Shown here piece by piece: positions 7,151 through 12,297 of a stretch of 12,297 bases of DNA; positions within the stretch are counted from its first letter, which is position 1, and each line of letters starts with the position of its first letter. The stretch is from an uncultured Clostridia bacterium. Lineage in GTDB: Bacteria > Bacillota > Clostridia > Christensenellales > Borkfalkiaceae. A program made the position numbers and the translations under genes. The notes under the pieces are model-generated. The model saw only the letters and a program-made list of their open reading frames with translations. It was not told the origin of the DNA and searched no databases. The DNA is taken from positions 1-12,297 of the forward strand of contig CAMPBJ010000011.1 in the NCBI GenBank assembly GCA_946637575.1, given 5' to 3'.

Positions 7151-7188
7151 AAACGCCCGTTTGTTATTATGTTTTTAACGGGCGTTTT
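7150..7188 (-). terminator. Intrinsic terminator after TerL, possibly bidirectional
   Basis: A perfect 12-bp inverted repeat, AAAACGCCCGTT (7150-7161) and AACGGGCGTTTT (7177-7188), flanks a 15-base loop. On the minus strand the stem closes with GGGCGTTTTTATT, giving a short uridine run, so it should end transcripts that come from the terminase genes. On the plus strand the stem also ends in a T tract. It lies 19 bases past the TerL stop and 49 bases before the portal start. Confidence 0.85.
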
Positions 7189-7206
7189 CTGCTGCAATCC
7201 CTTTAT

Positions 7207-8952
7207 TTACGCGGGCTTGCGCTCATTTTTTAGTTGTCTACCTACTTCGTCGTGATATTTCATTTTTACCGCTAACGCGTCGAAGATTGCGACCGCGCCG
7301 TCTATGTGTGCGCGCTTTTCAATCTTAACGGGTTTCATTCTGCTATCGTTGATGTTTATATCAACCGCAACGTTTAGTAAGTGCGATTGCAACAAGGCGT
7401 TGTCGCCTATGTTGTAGTTGCCGTCTTTTAGATCTCCCTCGAAAGCGTGCAAGATCGGCGTTAGGTTCGTTCCTTGGTAAACGTCGTCCATATGGAAGCC
7501 GCTTTCTTTCATATCTTGGACTAAATATTGCGCGCTATATCGGTCGTAGCCTACCTTTAACGGGCGGATCTTGTAGATCTTGACAAGGTCAAAAAACCAT
7601 TTGTAAACGTCGCGGTAGTCGACGGCGTTGTCGCCGGATATTTGCAAGAAGCCTTGTTCTTCAAAGATATTGTACGGCGTGTTTTCTTCGTTGATTGCGA
7701 CTTTGTAACGTTCGCGTGGCATAAAGAAACGCCCGAAAACGTAATTGATCCCGTCGCGCTCGATAATAATAACCGCTGCCGTAAGGTCTGTCGTCCTTGA
7801 AAGGTCGATCCCGCCGACGCAATAGCAACCGCGGAAGTCTTCAAGCGATAACTTAACGGGTAGCCCGTCTTTATCTCTGCCGACCGCCTTGTCGACGTCC
7901 GCAAATTCAAGCCACGCAATCGAAGAATTTTGTTTTATGTTGCAATACTTGGTTAGGAACTCCGCTTTTTTTGACAACGACGCTTTCGCGATCGCTATTT
8001 GCTCTTGGTAGAACTCCCACGAAACAGAAACGTCCAAATTCGGGTTTGACTTTTCCAATTCTTCGCGCGTGTACCAAAGTTCGGGATCGTCCACGATATA
8101 TAAAAGCGGAAGCAAGCGTTTTTCGTCGGATCTGCCTTTTAAGAACGCGGTAGATCTGCGCATAAGTTCGTCGAATATTCCGTCGTTGATATATCCGGCG
8201 GTTGATGTTGACAAAATAAGCGGTTGTTTTCTCGCGCCTAACGCGGACGTCATAACCTCGTATTGCTTTAAGCCTTGATCGCCCGACCACGCTTCCATTT
8301 CGTCGTTAAAGACAAAGTGCGGGTTGAAACCGTCGGACTTCTTGGAATTAAACGCGATCTTCTTGATCGTCGTGTTGAAGTCTTTTATATAAATATCTGC
8401 GCGGCGTTTCTTGGTAATGTCGTCAAGTTCCTTTTCTGCCTGCACGATCTGATAAAAGGCGTCGTAACACAAATCGGCTTGATCCAATTTTGGCGCAAGA
8501 CAATATAACTTCGCGCCGTACTCCCCGTCGACGTATGCCATATAAGCCATAATAGCCGCGGCGAATAATGTTTTACCGTTCTTTCGTGCGACAAGCAAAA
8601 AGACCTCGCGAAATTGCCTATAATGCGTCGCGGGGTCTAATATGCCAAACATTGCGGCGGTTGCCGCCTTTTGCCATAACTCCAACTTCAAAAGATCGTT
8701 GCGTCCCTCGGAATGGTGGCAAAAGTTTTCGATAAACTTTATTGCTTTATTCGCTTTCTTTGCGTCGTATTCATACACGCCGTTTTTGATCCCGTCGGTT
8801 AGGATCTTATAGATCGCGATCGTGTATTTTCCGGCGGCTCTTACGCCCTCGATCTTCTCCCCGTTCTTGATCCGGCAAATCTTGTCGTAATACTCGAATA
8901 TGTAATTACTATACGGGGCTTGTCCTGCTGCCCCTGCTGCCTTTTTTGCCAT
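7207..8952 (-). CDS. Terminase large subunit
   Basis: This 581-residue protein is the packaging motor ATPase and nuclease of the HK97-like terminase family. It shows a Walker A-type motif VARKNGKT (about 121-128) after FREVFLL, a Walker B-type segment HFVFNDEMEAW (about 211-221) ending in acidic residues, and the LILSTSTAG coupling motif (about 244-252). The C-terminal nuclease domain has GGIDLSRTTDLTA (about 379-391) with the metal-binding Asp, GYDRYSAQYLV (about 468-477) and the DGAVAIFDALAV helix near the end. I chose the ATG at 8952, which lies one base after the TerS stop, so translation is probably coupled. An in-frame TTG at 8982 would add ten residues and has a weak purine-rich stretch upstream, so it cannot be excluded. 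Confidence 0.96.
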   Translation of the reverse strand: MAKKAAGAAGQAPYSNYIFEYYDKICRIKNGEKIEGVRAAGKYTIAIYKILTDGIKNGVYEYDAKKANKAIKFIENFCHHSEGRNDLLKLELWQKAATAAMFGILDPATHYRQFREVFLLVARKNGKTLFAAAIMAYMAYVDGEYGAKLYCLAPKLDQADLCYDAFYQIVQAEKELDDITKKRRADIYIKDFNTTIKKIAFNSKKSDGFNPHFVFNDEMEAWSGDQGLKQYEVMTSALGARKQPLILSTSTAGYINDGIFDELMRRSTAFLKGRSDEKRLLPLLYIVDDPELWYTREELEKSNPNLDVSVSWEFYQEQIAIAKASLSKKAEFLTKYCNIKQNSSIAWLEFADVDKAVGRDKDGLPVKLSLEDFRGCYCVGGIDLSRTTDLTAAVIIIERDGINYVFGRFFMPRERYKVAINEENTPYNIFEEQGFLQISGDNAVDYRDVYKWFFDLVKIYKIRPLKVGYDRYSAQYLVQDMKESGFHMDDVYQGTNLTPILHAFEGDLKDGNYNIGDNALLQSHLLNVAVDININDSRMKPVKIEKRAHIDGAVAIFDALAVKMKYHDEVGRQLKNERKPA

Positions 8953-8953
8953 A

Positions 8954-9484
8954 TTAACTAAATTCGTCGCGCAATGCTGCAAGCGCGGACTTTGCCTTTT
9001 CTTCTTTCGGTGGTAAGTATTCGATCAACTTGTCAATGTTGCTTTGGTATGCCCTGCAATTCTTGTCGTAGATAGAAACCGCGGGGTTTTCTTTCGGGTA
9101 ATGCTGCGACCCGTTGACGACCTCTTTTTGTAGTCCCTCGATAATAAGACTTTCTTTTGCCTGCCGGATCATTACGGCTTGGAACGCCACTTCTTCGATC
9201 TTGCGGGCAATCAACTTCTTTTTGCGGTTGTCCTTGATCCCCGAAAAAAAGCGTTGAAGCGACTTTCTTTCTGCTTCGATCGCTTCGTCCGTTAGGATCT
9301 CCCCCGCTGCTTCCTTTTTGGCGCGGGTAAGAAGTAAAGTCCGTCTATCTTTCGGGATCTTCTCGAAGACTTCCAAAAGTTCTTGTAACTCTTTTAAAGT
9401 CCTGCTATCTTTTTCTATCTCCGGCGATTTCTTCGGAACTTCCGCCGCCTTTTTTGGTGTTTTTGGTGTCTTCTTTTCTGCCAT
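8954..9484 (-). CDS. Terminase small subunit, P27-like
   Basis: This 176-residue protein recognises the packaging site and regulates the large subunit. The N-terminus is lysine- and proline-rich (TPKTPKKAAEVPKKSPEI) and probably flexible. It is followed by helical segments. The C-terminal half contains ENPAVSIYDKNCRAYQSNIDKL (split here as ENPAVSIYDKN and CRAYQSNIDKL), the strongest sign of the P27 family, in which a small helical domain ends in a conserved N-P-x-x-x-x-Y-x-x-x region. It starts at ATG 9484 with a very strong AAGGGGGGG site and is directly followed by TerL. The upstream gap of 198 bases may contain the site it binds. The DNA-binding helices are not easily picked out by eye. 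Confidence 0.88.
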   Translation of the reverse strand: MAEKKTPKTPKKAAEVPKKSPEIEKDSRTLKELQELLEVFEKIPKDRRTLLLTRAKKEAAGEILTDEAIEAERKSLQRFFSGIKDNRKKKLIARKIEEVAFQAVMIRQAKESLIIEGLQKEVVNGSQHYPKENPAVSIYDKNCRAYQSNIDKLIEYLPPKEEKAKSALAALRDEFS

Positions 9485-9682
9485 ATAGACCCCCCCTTAC
9501 GCGCACGCGCACGCGTAGAGTTTTTTTGAGGGCACTCCCTCGGTTCTCCGTAGCCCCTTATTTTTGTAAAGGGTGGGGGGTGTATTCCCTACGCATTGCG
9601 CAATATGCAATATTATTTTTGTTTCAAGAAATATTTTTTATAAAATTATTTTTATTTTGTGTTGCATATAAAAACATATGCC
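9485..9682. other. AT-rich non-coding gap with alternating purine-pyrimidine tract and palindromes; candidate packaging (cos) or regulatory region
   Basis: This 198-base gap between the HNH gene and TerS holds no credible gene. It contains, from left, a 20-base perfectly alternating pyrimidine-purine tract (9498-9517) with two GCGCAC units, an A/T run (9521-9527) beside a GAGGG-CACT-CCCTC hairpin (9528-9541), a fifth copy of the palindromic motif (ATTGCGCAATATG, 9595-9607), and a GCATAT-AAAAAC-ATATGC inverted repeat (9664-9681) just past the HNH stop. No hairpin is followed by a uridine run in the transcribed direction, and no convincing -35/-10 pair was found. In many cos phages the cohesive-end site lies beside HNH and TerS; that this one does so here is an inference. 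Confidence 0.4.
9498..9517. repeat. Alternating purine-pyrimidine tract with GCGCAC repeats
   Basis: The 20 bases alternate strictly between pyrimidine and purine and are mostly CG/CA steps, with GCGCAC occurring twice in tandem and then GCG. Such tracts can adopt left-handed DNA under negative supercoiling. It sits directly upstream of the TerS ribosome binding site. Direct repeats at this position could also be TerS contacts. Neither function is demonstrated here. Confidence 0.55.
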
Positions 9683-10003
9683 CTATGCTTCGATTACCCT
9701 ACCGTTTGCGTCAAAAGAATATCGTTTTGTTTTGCTTTTGTGTTCTTGGTTGTGGTGTTCGTCGCATAGCAATTCTAAATTGTCGAACGACAACGCAATC
9801 GTCGGATCGTTTAGGTTCTCCGGCGTAATGTATTCTTTGTGGTGGACTATTGCCCCCGCGTGTATGTCTTCAAGTCTGCGCTTGCCTGCTGCAAACTCTT
9901 TCGCGCAACGTTCGCATTGTCCGCGTCGAAAGATATAATATGCCTTGCGTGTCTTCTTCCACGCCTGCGAATTGTAAAAGTCTTTTGCATATTCTTTCGC
10001 CAT
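9683..10003 (-). CDS. HNH endonuclease, packaging-associated
   Basis: This 106-residue protein has a complete HNH core. A zinc-binding pair Cys30-x2-Cys33 (GQCERCAKEF) is followed by the His motif AIVHHKEYITP (His54, His55), the central Asn in DNLELLC (Asn75), and the final Cys80-x2-His83 His84 with His88 (LLCDEHHNQEH). Small HNH proteins next to the terminase are common in cos-type phages such as HK97, where they work with the large terminase in cutting DNA ends, so the place next to TerS/TerL fits a packaging role. The ATG at 10003 lies 2 bases after the stop of the preceding gene, which suggests coupling. Length is normal for this type. The possibility that it is a homing-type nuclease is less likely because no self-splicing element is visible. 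Confidence 0.93.
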   Translation of the reverse strand: MAKEYAKDFYNSQAWKKTRKAYYIFRRGQCERCAKEFAAGKRRLEDIHAGAIVHHKEYITPENLNDPTIALSFDNLELLCDEHHNQEHKSKTKRYSFDANGRVIEA

Positions 10004-10005
10004 AC

Positions 10006-10365
10006 CTAACCGCCCGATCCTTTCTTGGTCTTGTCGTTGATGATCCCCATATTACGACCGATAAGAAATTGATAGCGTCGGGAATATCTGTAAAACGTAT
10101 CACGTCCGCAATACGTTTCGCCGATCCTTTCCCACGTCGTACCGGAAATAATATTCTCTCGGATCTTCTCGACGATAATGTCGCGAACTTCTCCGGTTGC
10201 CCCGCCTAACTCAATGTCGCGTTCTGCTGCTTCGATAGCCGCCCGCGCTTTCCGGTCGAAGTGTGTTTCCTTTCGCTTCAACTTCCCGCGTCTGCGTTTC
10301 TCGTCAAGACGGACAATAGATCTAATTATTCTTTTTTCGTCGTCGTCCATTCGATAACGTCCCAA
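10006..10365 (-). CDS. Basic HTH protein, possible phage late transcription regulator (RinA/ArpU-like)
   Basis: This 119-residue basic protein has a helical, lysine- and arginine-rich first half (about 10-50, including EKRRRGKLKRKETHFDRKAR). A likely helix-turn-helix follows in the second half: SGTTWERIGETYCGRDTFYR (about 74-93), then YSRRYQFLIGRNMGII. The pattern of T-W-E-x-I-x-x-x-Y, a turn, then a tyrosine/arginine-rich recognition helix resembles sigma-70 region-4-like phage regulators such as RinA and ArpU that turn on packaging and head genes. Its position just before HNH and terminase matches that role. The start is TTG at 10365 with GGGGGAG 8 bases upstream; an ATG at 10350 lacks a comparable site. 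The family call is tentative. Confidence 0.5.
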   Translation of the reverse strand: MGRYRMDDDEKRIIRSIVRLDEKRRRGKLKRKETHFDRKARAAIEAAERDIELGGATGEVRDIIVEKIRENIISGTTWERIGETYCGRDTFYRYSRRYQFLIGRNMGIINDKTKKGSGG

Positions 10366-10383
10366 CTTAACTACTCCCCCAAC

Positions 10384-10782
10384 TTAAAATGTTTCTTCTT
10401 GTGTGTCTGTGTATTTTGTCTTGATCCTAATATCTCCCGCCGCGTCAACGTCGAAAGTATAATTGTATTTGCCGGACTTAATAGCAATGCGCCCGAAGTG
10501 ATGTTCGCTCGTTGCCTTAATTGCGCAAAGCACACATTGTAATTTTTCGGGGTCTTTCTCGAATACCCCGCGCGCCCATTCTCCGGCGGCTTCAAGTTTC
10601 ATTTCGTGCGTTGCCTGCGCCTTTGCTTCCTCGCAAGTACAATAACGGGTTGCAACAATATTCTTTGCGTCTTCGCCCTCTGCGCCCGTCTGTCTTATCA
10701 CGTCCAAAACTTCGTCTTCGTTTACTGTCTGCGTCTGTCCGCAAAATCTACACGCGCCGTATAAAATCTTTTCTTCGCTCAT
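10384..10782 (-). CDS. Cysteine-rich small protein of unknown function
   Basis: I do not recognise this 132-residue protein. It carries three cysteine groups: Cys11-x2-Cys14 (CRFCGQ), Cys48-x-Cys50 (RYCTCEEA) and Cys83-x2-Cys86 (QCVLCA), the last followed by two histidines (His94, His95). The first and second groups look like one zinc ribbon-type site; the third may be a second metal site or a redox pair. Between them lie acidic and alanine-rich helices (AKAQATHEMKLEAAGEWA). The C-terminal 35 residues look beta-rich (KYNYTFDVDAAGDIRIKTKY). It has the best Shine-Dalgarno sequence of the block (AAAGGAG) and sits 6 bases after the VRR-NUC gene, so it is probably co-transcribed with DNA-processing genes. 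A DNA- or RNA-binding role is plausible but only inferred. Confidence 0.75.
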   Translation of the reverse strand: MSEEKILYGACRFCGQTQTVNEDEVLDVIRQTGAEGEDAKNIVATRYCTCEEAKAQATHEMKLEAAGEWARGVFEKDPEKLQCVLCAIKATSEHHFGRIAIKSGKYNYTFDVDAAGDIRIKTKYTDTQEETF

Positions 10783-10788
10783 TGTGAT

Positions 10789-11280
10789 TTATTCTCCTTT
10801 CGCTTTGTGTTGTTTGCATTTATCACAAGGCGCAAAGTCTAACCCGTAGCCCTCGCACCCGTCGACCGTTCTTATTGCTTCTTCGCAATTTACAAGGTTG
10901 AAGCCCTCGGCGGGCGATAGATAAAAGCGGATCATTTCGCGGGCTTCTTCCGCGGAATAACAAACCGCTACTTTTGCGCCCTCGTCTTGTAACGCTTTCA
11001 TAAAATCTTTTTGTGCTGCCGTCGGCTTATTCTTGCCGTACTTCATTTCGATATACAAGGCGTTGTAACCCTTGCGTGCCACGGGCAAGCATACGTCGGG
11101 AACTCCCGACTTTAAGCCTGCCGCTTTTAGGATCTGTCCGCCTGCGGTTGATCGCTTCCCCTCATTCGGAACGTGATAAAGCAATCTTAAAGGCGGGATA
11201 ATGTCTTCGTACATTTTCGCCCAATTAAATAATTTGATCTGCTCGGTTGTTTCTCCGGCTCTTAAATTCTGCAATCTCAA
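10789..11280 (-). CDS. VRR-NUC domain nuclease with cysteine-containing tail
   Basis: This 163-residue protein is a PD-(D/E)xK nuclease of the VRR-NUC type, widespread in phages and thought to cut branched or structured DNA. The core shows an N-terminal ETTEQIKLFNWA helix (Glu13), HVPNEGKRS (about 36-44), the GLKSGVPDVCLP motif with Asp62 and the IEMKYGKNKPTAAQ motif with Glu78 and Lys80, in the correct order. The domain ends near residue 120; the remaining 40 residues contain three or four cysteines (VNCEEAIR, DGCEGYG, FAPCDKCKQHK) and may form a small metal-binding tail, which stand-alone VRR-NUC proteins often lack. The start is TTG at 11280 with a strong AAAGGGGG site, which overlaps the stop of the replication gene. 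The order rep, nuclease suggests a joint replication or recombination role. Confidence 0.93.
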   Translation of the reverse strand: MRLQNLRAGETTEQIKLFNWAKMYEDIIPPLRLLYHVPNEGKRSTAGGQILKAAGLKSGVPDVCLPVARKGYNALYIEMKYGKNKPTAAQKDFMKALQDEGAKVAVCYSAEEAREMIRFYLSPAEGFNLVNCEEAIRTVDGCEGYGLDFAPCDKCKQHKAKGE

Positions 11281-11298
11281 TTTCTGTTATTCCCCCTT

Positions 11299-12153
11299 TC
11301 AATCCCTAACCATTCGGGCATATATATAAAAGCCGCCGTTGATTTCGTTTTGGTAAACTTTGGCGTCTACAAAACGGGCGTTTTTATATTTCTTCTTCAA
11401 TTCGCTTTCAAGCAATGTATAGTCGCAAGCCATTTTACGGACTTTCGTTTTTCCAAACTTGCTATATGATCTTGTGATCGTTGGTTTCTTTAACCCTTTC
11501 GACGTCTTCCAACGCTTCTTACCTTTTGGGTCTTTCGTGATGTAGTGAACAAGTCCGGCGATATGCGTGTCGGGATCGGGTGCAAGTCGTTTTGTTTCTG
11601 TCCGGTCGCCGTGATACCAAAGTTGTTCTATTTCGTCGCGGTCAACGTCCCCGCTTAATATTGCGTGGTGGTGGCAGCGGACGCCCTTTTCTCCGTCTTC
11701 CCACTCCGTCACATAGATATATTTTATGTTTTCCTTTCCGGCTCTTTTTCTCCTGCGGTTGATCCGGCGAATAAAGTTGCCGAACTTCTTTTCGGCGTCG
11801 TCTATGCTTTCCGGTTCTTCTCCGGCTCTATATGTGAATGTCCCCCAAAGATCCCCCTTGCCAAAATTCGCGCTTGCAAGTTGGTTTAAATATCTGCGCG
11901 CCCTTTTGTCGTTTAAGTTCTTTTGGGCGGGTCTGCTTTCTCTGCCCCTTTTTGTCCTTGGCATATCGTGGCGAACGTTAAAGGTTGGGTAAATATCAAC
12001 CTCGATCATTTTTCCGGCTTCCGTTGTGGTCGTTCGGTAGCCTGCCCCCTTGCCTTTCTTTGCGATCCTCTCCGCTTCTGCTTCTTCTAACTTCTCTATC
12101 TGTTCGTTGTATGCTTCTTCATAGTCGTAATTGTCATAATATTTTTTTCTCAC
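11299..12153 (-). CDS. HUH-type replication initiator (rolling-circle Rep-like)
   Basis: This 284-residue protein looks like a rolling-circle replication initiator that nicks one strand at the origin and stays bound through a tyrosine. The three motifs are present in order: motif 1 LWGTFTYR (about 102-109), motif 2 RCHHHAIL with the metal-binding histidines His161-His163, and motif 3 LVHYITKDPKG with the catalytic Tyr204 and Lys207. The N-terminal 35 residues are acidic and helical (EEAYNEQIEKLEEAEAERIA), and the region between is rich in arginine. Only one catalytic tyrosine is evident, as in plasmid-type Rep proteins. It begins with GTG after AAAGGCGGGG. The AT-rich repeats upstream (12175-12264) could be its origin or operators. 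A role as transposon relaxase is less likely given the surrounding phage genes. Confidence 0.85.
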   Translation of the reverse strand: MRKKYYDNYDYEEAYNEQIEKLEEAEAERIAKKGKGAGYRTTTTEAGKMIEVDIYPTFNVRHDMPRTKRGRESRPAQKNLNDKRARRYLNQLASANFGKGDLWGTFTYRAGEEPESIDDAEKKFGNFIRRINRRRKRAGKENIKYIYVTEWEDGEKGVRCHHHAILSGDVDRDEIEQLWYHGDRTETKRLAPDPDTHIAGLVHYITKDPKGKKRWKTSKGLKKPTITRSYSKFGKTKVRKMACDYTLLESELKKKYKNARFVDAKVYQNEINGGFYIYARMVRD

Positions 12154-12174
12154 ATTACCCCGCCTTTATGTCTA

Positions 12175-12264
12175 ACATATTACGCAATATATATTATCTA
12201 TAATTTATAATATACATATTGCGTAATATATATTATTCTCTAACATATTGTGTAATATTTACGG
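12175..12264. repeat. Three AT-rich palindromic repeats upstream of rep; candidate origin or operators
   Basis: Three copies of ACATATTRYRYAATAT lie in this stretch, with cores at 12178-12189 (TATTACGCAATA), 12217-12228 (TATTGCGTAATA) and 12246-12257 (TATTGTGTAATA). The centres are 39 and 29 bases apart. Copies 1 and 2 agree over more than 20 bases except for two positions, which swap so that core 2 is the exact reverse complement of core 1 while the flanks remain direct repeats. Between them lies a very AT-rich segment. Copy 1 on the minus strand contains TAATAT, a possible -10 box 24 bases before the GTG start of rep. The set could be iterons for the initiator, operators for a dimeric repressor, or both. 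Confidence 0.7.
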
Positions 12265-12297
12265 TATCTTAATACCCATTACAAGGTCGCCTTAATA

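Noticed and set aside
9616..9679. A tiny minus-strand frame of 17 codons in the gap after the HNH gene
   Set aside because: It has only a weak upstream purine match, very AT-rich codons and no recognisable product; chance is the simpler explanation.
9454..9938. Plus-strand frames across the HNH/TerS gap
   Set aside because: They run antisense through the HNH gene and the AT-rich gap, and lack ribosome binding sites and domain features.
12175..12264. CRISPR array
   Set aside because: Only three short palindromic AT-rich copies with unequal spacers of about 17-27 bases; these are operator- or iteron-like, and no cas gene is near.
12265..12297. End of another minus-strand gene at the right edge
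   Set aside because: All three minus frames meet a stop within nine codons of the edge, so a gene end is possible, but too little sequence is present to support it.

Overview
The window is part of a tailed-phage genome or prophage with siphovirus-type (long, flexible-tail) organisation. Every supported gene lies on the minus strand, so the genes are transcribed from high to low coordinates. The gene families (P27-like small terminase, HK97-type portal, ClpP-type head protease, HK97-type capsid, gp10-like tail completion protein, G/GT tail chaperone), the strong purine-rich ribosome binding sites (AAAGGGGG in front of many genes) and the moderate G+C content (judged by eye, mid 40s percent) point to a host in the Bacillota, most likely a gut-type Clostridia. 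The host is an inference. No integrase, lysis gene or bacterial chromosomal gene is visible, so the window cannot decide between prophage and free phage.

In order of transcription, the window starts at 12297 with an AT-rich stretch carrying three copies of a palindromic motif. A replication and processing block follows (12153 to 9683): a HUH-type replication initiator, a VRR-NUC nuclease, a small cysteine-rich protein of unknown function, a basic HTH protein that may be a late transcription regulator, and an HNH endonuclease. A 198-base AT-rich gap (9485-9682) that could hold the packaging site leads into the small and large terminase subunits (9484 to 7207). A strong hairpin terminator and a fourth motif copy separate the terminase from the head genes: portal, protease, major capsid protein, head-tail connector and head closure protein (7101 to 3146). 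The tail genes follow: gp10-like protein, tail terminator, major tail protein with an extra Ig-like domain, the chaperone pair G and GT, and the first 284 codons of the tape measure protein, which runs off the left edge.

The genes form a coherent programme. The HUH protein and the nuclease probably act on phage DNA replication or recombination. HNH, TerS and TerL cut and pump DNA through the portal into a capsid matured by the ClpP-like protease. Connector, closure and terminator proteins join head to tail, and the chaperones and tape measure set tail assembly and length.

Four observations stand out. (1) There is a textbook -1 frameshift signal between G and T: slippery C CCA AAC, a stop codon, a 5-base spacer and a 6-bp stem. 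(2) The tetranucleotide palindromes GGCC, AGCT, CATG and CTAG appear to be entirely absent from the window. (3) The motif TATTRYRYAATA recurs in the intergenic regions before rep, before the terminase block and before portal. (4) A HUH initiator sits directly beside repeats that could be its origin. I did not find an unrecognised defence system or other wholly new multi-gene system; most of the window is a standard morphogenesis module.
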